This document shows positions 7,547 to 11,357 of a DNA stretch of 11,357 nt, piece by piece. Source of the stretch: Candidatus Stahliibacteriota bacterium (lineage in GTDB: Bacteria > Hydrothermota > Tepidihabitantia > SM23-42); NCBI GenBank assembly GCA_030670605.1, contig DAOVBK010000025.1, positions 1 to 11,357 on the forward strand, given 5' to 3'. The notes beneath the pieces are model-generated. The model saw only the letters and a program-made list of their open reading frames with translations, was not told the DNA's origin and did no database searches. Each line of letters starts with the position of its first letter. The stretch's first letter is position 1. Both the position numbers and the translations under genes were made by a program.

Positions 7547-7571
7547 GGACGCGCTATAGCGCGTCCCTACT
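7547..7571 (-). repeat. REP element with GTAG foot upstream of RAYT remnant
   Basis: The perfect palindrome GGACGCGCTATAGCGCGTCC (7547-7566) has GTAG at 7571..7568 on the minus strand, identical in core and flank to the element at 6149-6174. A neighbouring partial copy GACGCGCCATGG (7536-7547) overlaps the RAYT start codon. It lies between the end of glcD and the RAYT and could also act as a weak transcript-end hairpin, though no T tract follows. Confidence 0.8.
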
Positions 7572-7622
7572 GATTTTGCAATCACTGTAATCTAGTCCTT
7601 TCATCACTGCCATCGAACAAGC

Positions 7623-9026
7623 CTACAGGCTTGTAAATATCTTCCCCGGATTGAGAATATTCTGAGGGTCAAACAGCTTCTTTATTTGTTTCATAAGTTC
7701 AAGCTCAGTCTGACTCAACGCCATCTCGAGGTATCGGATCTTAGAAAGCCCGACACCATGTTCAGCAGTAAGAGCACCGCCGAGCTCAAGCGTTATTTCA
7801 TACACCTCTTTTCGCATATGGGCGAGCCGTTCATCACTGATGTGTGCGTCTTTCGGATAGGCAAAATCAGCATGTATATTACCATCACCAAGGTGGCCGA
7901 ACGCGTAGAGCTGTGCCTCATGCTTTGCCGCGCATTCTTTAAGTTTTTGAAGCAATGCCGGTATTTTGTCTTTCGGTACGACAAGGTCTTCGCGGGCAAC
8001 TGGATTTGTTAGTGTTTTTAATGCTTCGCTCGTTTTTTTTCGCGGTTCCCAGACCTTTTCTTTATCCTTTGCACTTTCTGCAACAAAAACATCGAGGGCG
8101 CCGTGTTTCAGGGCAATGTCACCAATCTTGTCATACTGTTTCTTGAGGAGGTTTTTGTCATTGCCATCCAGTTCAACAATGATATGTGCATCAGCTTCAT
8201 TAAAAGGGAGTTTCCTCTCTAAGTATTGCCCAGCAAGTCTGTACACATCGCCTTCCAGGAATTCAACAGCAGCCGGCATACAATCAACCTTGAGGACATC
8301 GGTTGTGAAGCCAACCGCATCTTCAGTACATTTAAAAGGCACAAGAAGAGCGATAACGACTTTTGGCAACGGCAGGAGTTTGAGGGTTGCTTCTGTGACA
8401 ACCGCGAGGGTTCCTTCTGAACCAACAATCAGGTCGAGGAGGTTGTAGCCCGTTACATTTTTCAGTAGTTTACCACCAATGCGGATAACGTCACCGGTCG
8501 GAAGAACGGCTTCAAGCCCGAGCACATAGTGTTTGGTGACGCCGTATTTCATTGCACGTGGCCCGCCTGCGCATTCGGCGACATTACCACCGATCATGCA
8601 TGAATCAAGGCTCACAGGGTCAGGTGGAAAAAAGAGGTCGTGTTTGGCGAGCTCAATGCCTAACTGCTCAGTGATAATTCCCGGTTCGACAACGACCATG
8701 AGATTTTTCGTATCGATTTCCTTGATTCTGTTCATACGCTCGAGAGACAGTACGATTCCTGCATACACAGGTACGGCGCCGGCTGAAAGACTTGTGCCAC
8801 CGCTGCGCGGTGTTACCGGTATGACGTATTCTGAAGCCAGTTTCATTATCTCAGCTACCTCGGCGGTCGCAGATGGTTTCACAACAACATCGGGTAGCGT
8901 ATGGTATAGCGGCGTCTCGTCATGCGCGTAATTGTCTAATACATCTGCATCAGTTATGACGTTTTCGACGCCGACGATTTTGCTTAATTCTGTAATGATT
9001 GCATTATTGACTTTTGTGTATTTCAT
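7623..9026 (-). CDS. glcD: FAD-linked 2-hydroxyacid dehydrogenase (glycolate oxidase GlcD-like)
   Basis: A flavoprotein of the VAO/PCMH family that oxidises D-2-hydroxyacids such as glycolate or D-lactate, 467 residues, the usual length. The FAD-binding half shows PRSGGTSLSAGA (73-84), IGGNVAECAGG and TGYNLLDLIVGSEGTL (192-207). The cap and C-terminal half show HLGDGNIH (378-385) and GGALTAEHGVG (417-426) with catalytic-type histidines, then FDPQNILNPGKIF. There are no iron-sulfur motifs, so an Fe-S partner or an electron-transfer flavoprotein would be needed and is not in the window. Electrons might reach the neighbouring Hdr complex, but that is inference. The ATG at 9026 has no Shine-Dalgarno site and sits one or two bases after the predicted transcription start, so the mRNA may be leaderless. 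The substrate cannot be told from sequence. Confidence 0.88.
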   Translation of the reverse strand: MKYTKVNNAIITELSKIVGVENVITDADVLDNYAHDETPLYHTLPDVVVKPSATAEVAEIMKLASEYVIPVTPRSGGTSLSAGAVPVYAGIVLSLERMNRIKEIDTKNLMVVVEPGIITEQLGIELAKHDLFFPPDPVSLDSCMIGGNVAECAGGPRAMKYGVTKHYVLGLEAVLPTGDVIRIGGKLLKNVTGYNLLDLIVGSEGTLAVVTEATLKLLPLPKVVIALLVPFKCTEDAVGFTTDVLKVDCMPAAVEFLEGDVYRLAGQYLERKLPFNEADAHIIVELDGNDKNLLKKQYDKIGDIALKHGALDVFVAESAKDKEKVWEPRKKTSEALKTLTNPVAREDLVVPKDKIPALLQKLKECAAKHEAQLYAFGHLGDGNIHADFAYPKDAHISDERLAHMRKEVYEITLELGGALTAEHGVGLSKIRYLEMALSQTELELMKQIKKLFDPQNILNPGKIFTSL

Positions 9027-9034
9027 TGACGTTA

Positions 9035-9062
9035 ATTATAGCATTTTTTCTCTCTTTTTCAA
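9035..9062 (-). promoter_or_regulatory. Promoter of glcD, apparently giving a leaderless mRNA
   Basis: TTGAAA at 9062..9057, a 16-nt spacer, and TATAAT at 9040..9035. Seven bases downstream of the -10 box is about 9028, while the glcD ATG begins at 9026. No AGGAGG-like site fits between. Confidence 0.65.
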
Positions 9063-9264
9063 GACGGTTTGATTAATCCGTGGGGTCAGACCCGAGCTAC
9101 ATTCCATTTCCTCCCCCTGTAGAGGGGGGAGGATTAAGGTGGGGGTGTTGATTCGGGCTTTGGGCATTTGTTGAACATTCGGCCTTGGGCTTTTGGTTTT
9201 AGGCTGGTTCTCGATTCGTGCTACGCACTCACTCGAACAGTAAAAAGGCCCACTCTTCGAGTAT

Positions 9265-9283
9265 GTCCTATCGTAGATAGGAC
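9265..9283. repeat. 8-bp perfect hairpin GTCCTATC-GTA-GATAGGAC
   Basis: A perfect inverted repeat with a 3-base loop, located in the intergenic mosaic. It has no T tract on either side, so it is not a typical intrinsic terminator. It may be a miniature palindromic element. A related GATAGGAC/ATAGGACG word recurs in the tandem repeat 60-80 bp further on. Confidence 0.5.
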
Positions 9284-9337
9284 GCATCGACTTCGTTCTT
9301 GTGGGAACGAGAGTTCCTGCGGAATGAGTAACAAATG

Positions 9338-9369
9338 ACGATACGACAATAGGACGATACGACTATGGG
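9338..9369. repeat. 16-bp tandem repeat, two units
   Basis: ACGATACGACAATAGG (9338-9353) is followed directly by ACGATACGACTATGGG (9354-9369), with two mismatches. It lies 19 bp upstream of the -35 box of the beta-barrel gene. It could be a tandem operator site or a repeat-element scar, and sequence alone does not decide. Confidence 0.5.
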
Positions 9370-9388
9370 ACCAATCTTTCGTTGAACC

Positions 9389-9416
9389 TTGACTCTGGCA
9401 ACGCGTGCTGTATACT
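9389..9416 (+). promoter_or_regulatory. Promoter of the beta-barrel gene
   Basis: TTGACT at 9389-9394, a 16-nt spacer, and TATACT at 9411-9416. The start point is expected near 9423, which leaves a 15-nt leader containing the AAGGAGG ribosome-binding site. Confidence 0.7.
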
Positions 9417-9437
9417 CATTCCCCAAGGAGGTCTTAC

Positions 9438-10052
9438 ATGAGTCGCTTAACATACGTACGTTCATGTGTGTTGGTCTTGCTGATGATAGGTTTTGCCCAG
9501 GCAATGCCGTTTGGTATCAAAGGTGGGATGAGTTTTGCAACACTATCTGGTGATGATATCATTGACTGTGACTGGCGTCAGGGCATGTGCGTGGGCGTGT
9601 TTACAGAATATTCTATTCTTGGCTTGATGACGATCCAGCCTGAATTACTGTATGTTCGGAAAGGCGCAGAATGTGGTGTTGACCCTTTTACTGGTACAGA
9701 CATCGGGGAAACATATACAGTCAGATTGGACTACCTGGAATTGCCTGTATTGGCGTCATTGTCTTTCCCATTGCCGTCACTCGTCAAGCCGAGAATCTTT
9801 GCCGGACCATATGTCGCGTACAACCTCACAGCAGCAGGTTCCTTTGTGACGCAATCACCAACTGATTTGGATTTCATCAAAGCATTCGATTATGGTGCGG
9901 TCGTTGGTGTTGGTACAGACCTCGATTTCCTGCTCGCCAAGGTCATGCTTGACGGTCGATACACGTTCGGTCTTGCATCCATACATGAAGATGGGGATGA
10001 CATCAAGAATCGCACTATCTCAGTAATGTTGGGGCTCTTGCTCAATTTCTAA
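9438..10052 (+). CDS. Secreted outer-membrane beta-barrel protein (PorT/OMP_b-brl-like)
   Basis: A 204-residue protein with a clear signal peptide: basic start MSRLTYVR, hydrophobic VLVLLMIGF, cleavage probably after AQA (residue 22). The mature part begins FGIKGGMSFATLSGDD, and alternating polar/apolar strands with Gly and aromatic residues run to the C-terminal SVMLGLLLNF. A terminal Phe is typical of barrel proteins. Motifs such as YVRKGAE, LDYLELPVLA, AGPYVAYNL and VVGVGTDLDFLL resemble small barrels of the PorT family. The start at 9438 is chosen because AAGGAGG lies 7 nt upstream. The in-frame ATG at 9405 lies inside the promoter. No specific function can be assigned. Confidence 0.75.
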   Translation: MSRLTYVRSCVLVLLMIGFAQAMPFGIKGGMSFATLSGDDIIDCDWRQGMCVGVFTEYSILGLMTIQPELLYVRKGAECGVDPFTGTDIGETYTVRLDYLELPVLASLSFPLPSLVKPRIFAGPYVAYNLTAAGSFVTQSPTDLDFIKAFDYGAVVGVGTDLDFLLAKVMLDGRYTFGLASIHEDGDDIKNRTISVMLGLLLNF

Positions 10053-10061
10053 CATATCGTG

Positions 10062-10095
10062 TGATACGATGTTCTAAGTCAGCCGCATCGTGTCA
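10062..10095 (+). terminator. Possible weak terminator hairpin after the beta-barrel gene
   Basis: TGATACGATG (10062-10071) pairs with CATCGTGTCA (10086-10095) with one wobble around a 14-base loop, 10 nt after the stop codon. TAAAACAT follows, not a T run, so termination would be weak or factor-dependent. The rest of the gap up to the next promoter holds nothing I recognise. Confidence 0.3.
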
Positions 10096-10179
10096 TAAAA
10101 CATCCACATTTTCGTACCAGCATTGTGTGTGACCAGTCACTGTGATTCTCAGTGCGTGCGCAACACTAATGCGTCGCTC

Positions 10180-10207
10180 TTGACACTTCTATCATGGTAG
10201 GTACAAT
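10180..10207 (+). promoter_or_regulatory. Promoter of the lipoprotein gene cluster
   Basis: TTGACA at 10180-10185, a 16-nt spacer, and TACAAT at 10202-10207. The start point is expected near 10214. It is followed by a purine-rich GGGGAGGAGG ribosome-binding site just before ATG 10251. Confidence 0.7.
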
Positions 10208-10250
10208 TACATAGGTACTGTTTGGTTGTTTTAAAAGGGGAGGAGGAATT

Positions 10251-10693
10251 ATGAAGAAGTATTGCTTGTTACTAACGGTGGTATGGTGGGTTGCGGTGGC
10301 AAGAACACCAAATTGTTGTTGCATATCACAGAAGACCCAATTGGAGGGACAAATGTTCCCGTACTGACATGCTCATTCGAAGGAAAACTGTATAAGGGTA
10401 CAACACATATCACAGCAACGGTGGAATGGTGGTGGTGTACATTTGGCGGTCTCAATGAAACACTGGTTCATCGGGAAAAGTATACATTCACTGAAGACGG
10501 ATATGTGGAATATACAACCACTATCTCAGCAGGAACGAACTATGTTTTCTATCAGATGTACTGGGTGAAAATACTCTGGGAAGATGAGGACGGGACAGAG
10601 CACGAGATTGAGAGCAGTCAGGCACGGTGCAGCGCGGCACTTGACGTTTATGAACAACAACAGAGCACGCTCAACCGAGCCGTACTGAAGTGA
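10251..10693 (+). CDS. Small lipoprotein with EWWW / WEDEDGTEHEIES motifs, frameshifted after the signal peptide
   Basis: Unknown function. ATG 10251 has an ideal ribosome-binding site and starts a signal peptide (MKKYCLLLTVVWWV), but that frame stops at 10365. The mature domain lies in the next frame, from the lipobox-like MVGC (Cys codon 10292) to the stop at 10693. One extra base between about 10275 and 10292 would join them. The mature part has TNVPVLTCSFEGKL, VEWWW, EYTTTI, YWVKILWEDEDGTEHEIES and QARC. About half of the aligned residues match the protein encoded at 10737, including two Cys that could form a disulfide across the domain. It looks like a compact all-beta, possibly Ig-like fold. 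It may be a recent frameshift, an assembly error, or use of an in-frame start at TTG 10262 or ATG 10283. Confidence 0.65.
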
Positions 10694-10736
10694 GTCCATT
10701 TTATCGTGATTTGTTAGACGGCAATAGGATTCAGAG

Positions 10737-11201
10737 ATGAAGGTGGTGCAGGAAAGGCGTGTGCAGATCGCAATCTTTGTCTGCGTTTTTTGTGTCATCT
10801 CTTGTCGTGATAGCATAACACGGCTGATGGTGGAGATAGTAAGCCACCCTCAGGGCGGTTTTAATGTTGAGGAACTCGGATGTACGATGAGAGGAAAACT
10901 GGAAGGCGGTTCCGAGCATATTGAGACCATTATTGAATGGTGGTGGTCTGACACGCTTGGTCAAAACGAACAGGTGCTCAAACAGGAAACGCGTACGTTC
11001 TTAGATAATGAGTGGGAACAGTACACGACGACGATCGAAGCACCGACATATTTTTACCTCTTGCAGCTTTTCTGGGTCAAGGTGAAGTGGGAAGACGAGG
11101 ACGGAACTGAACATGAAATTGAGAGTGATAAGGCGCGATGCAAAGTTCATTCCATGCAAAATGTATTTCCGTTGTTAGCTGATGAAAGTTTGTTTCGATA
11201 A
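10737..11201 (+). CDS. Small lipoprotein, intact paralogue of the preceding gene
   Basis: Unknown function, 154 residues. The N-terminus MKVVQERRVQ is basic, followed by IAIFVCVFCVISC, a hydrophobic stretch ending in a lipobox with Cys23, so the protein is probably lipid-anchored in the envelope. The mature domain repeats the motifs of its neighbour: ELGCTMRGKLEGG, IEWWW, QYTTTI, FWVKVKWEDEDGTEHEIES and KARC, with the Cys pair conserved. The ribosome-binding site (AGGA about 8 nt upstream) is weaker than that of the first gene, and only 43 nt separate the two, so they are likely co-transcribed. The pair arose by tandem duplication. Codon use and base composition look like the neighbours. Confidence 0.75.
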   Translation: MKVVQERRVQIAIFVCVFCVISCRDSITRLMVEIVSHPQGGFNVEELGCTMRGKLEGGSEHIETIIEWWWSDTLGQNEQVLKQETRTFLDNEWEQYTTTIEAPTYFYLLQLFWVKVKWEDEDGTEHEIESDKARCKVHSMQNVFPLLADESLFR

Positions 11202-11292
11202 TCTGATATGTAGGATGAAGCGAACATAGCCATGTGTAGTGGGCATCTATGATAAGCGCTCAAAACGGTCCTCTAAGAAAGGAGGAATGAAT

Positions 11293-11357
11293 ATGAGATT
11301 CTTCATTGTTTTGCTTGTGGTACTCTTCTGTATCACATATATGTCTTGCAGCAGTGA
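11293..11357 (+). CDS. Start of a third lipoprotein gene, cut by the window edge
   Basis: Only 21 codons are present: MRFFIVLLVVLFCITYMSCSS, a short basic/hydrophobic signal peptide ending in a lipobox-like YMSC. AAAGGAGG lies 7 nt before ATG 11293. The in-frame ATG 11287 is too close to that site. The mature part is outside the window, so it is unknown whether it belongs to the EWWW family. Its position suggests it may. Confidence 0.65.
   Translation, partial: MRFFIVLLVVLFCITYMSCSS

Larger units (their letters stand above)
9064..9388. repeat. Intergenic mosaic of hairpins and short repeats, no convincing gene
   Basis: Between the two divergent promoters I see no credible gene. The one open frame on the minus strand is low-complexity and translates repeat DNA. 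The structures are: GGGTCAGACCC near 9083; CCTCCCCC/GGGGGAGG hairpin 9110-9132; ACTCGAA (9231-9237)/TTCGAGT (9256-9262); GTCCTATC-GTA-GATAGGAC (9265-9283); GGAAC-GAGA-GTTCC (9304-9317); and a 16-bp tandem repeat at 9338-9369. None is followed by a T tract of terminator type. The composition suggests remnants of dispersed non-autonomous elements. Confidence 0.55.

Noticed and set aside
7618..7633. CAAGCCT-AC-AGGCTTG hairpin at the glcD stop as an intrinsic terminator
   Set aside because: The stem overlaps the stop codon, has a 2-base loop, and no T tract follows on the minus strand.
9036..9287. 83-codon minus-strand open frame upstream of glcD
   Set aside because: It translates hairpin and repeat DNA (PTLILPPLQGE type), overlaps the glcD promoter, and has no ribosome-binding site or family resemblance.

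Overview
The window looks like a piece of a diderm (outer-membrane-bearing) anaerobic bacterium, probably a metagenome-type member of a candidate phylum of the WOR-3/TA06/FCB kind. This is an inference from an outer-membrane beta-barrel gene, lipoprotein genes with good Shine-Dalgarno sites, sigma70-type promoters, and a hydrogenase/heterodisulfide-reductase module typical of anaerobes. No marker gene fixes the phylum.

Minus strand, 9040 down to 1 (read right to left): a glycolate-oxidase-type FAD dehydrogenase (glcD-like); a truncated REP-associated tyrosine transposase (RAYT) bracketed by GTAG-type REP palindromes; a lipoate-protein ligase A (lplA-like); then a consensus promoter (TTGACA-16-TATAAT) driving a compact operon hdrC-hdrB-hdrA-mvhG-mvhA. 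HdrC/HdrB/HdrA overlap by ATGA junctions. HdrA carries a fused MvhD-like C-terminus, so the operon can encode a full cytoplasmic flavin-based electron-bifurcating [NiFe]-hydrogenase/heterodisulfide-reductase-like complex: H2 is split at MvhAG, electrons pass through the MvhD-like domain to the HdrA FAD, and are bifurcated to ferredoxin and to a disulfide-type acceptor at HdrB/C.

The main discovery is in mvhA. The reading frame is interrupted once, by an in-frame TGA (1241..1239) exactly at the second cysteine of the N-terminal nickel-binding L1 motif (ICGV-TGA-PTTHH). It is otherwise open through the L2 motif DPCFAC to the window edge. Just downstream is a stem-loop with a UGGUAA apical loop at a spacing that fits a bacterial SECIS. 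The simplest reading is a selenohydrogenase with selenocysteine at a bridging ligand of L1, not at the L2 position of well-characterised [NiFeSe] enzymes.

Plus strand, 9389 to 11357: a secreted beta-barrel protein, then a tandem set of small lipoprotein genes. Two of these are clear paralogues (EWWW and WEDEDGTEHEIES motifs, conserved Cys pair); the first is split by a frameshift between signal peptide and mature domain. A third lipoprotein gene begins at the window edge. The 411-bp gap between glcD and the beta-barrel gene holds divergent promoters and a cluster of hairpins and short repeats, but no convincing gene. Four promoters found by eye all have a 16-nt spacer.
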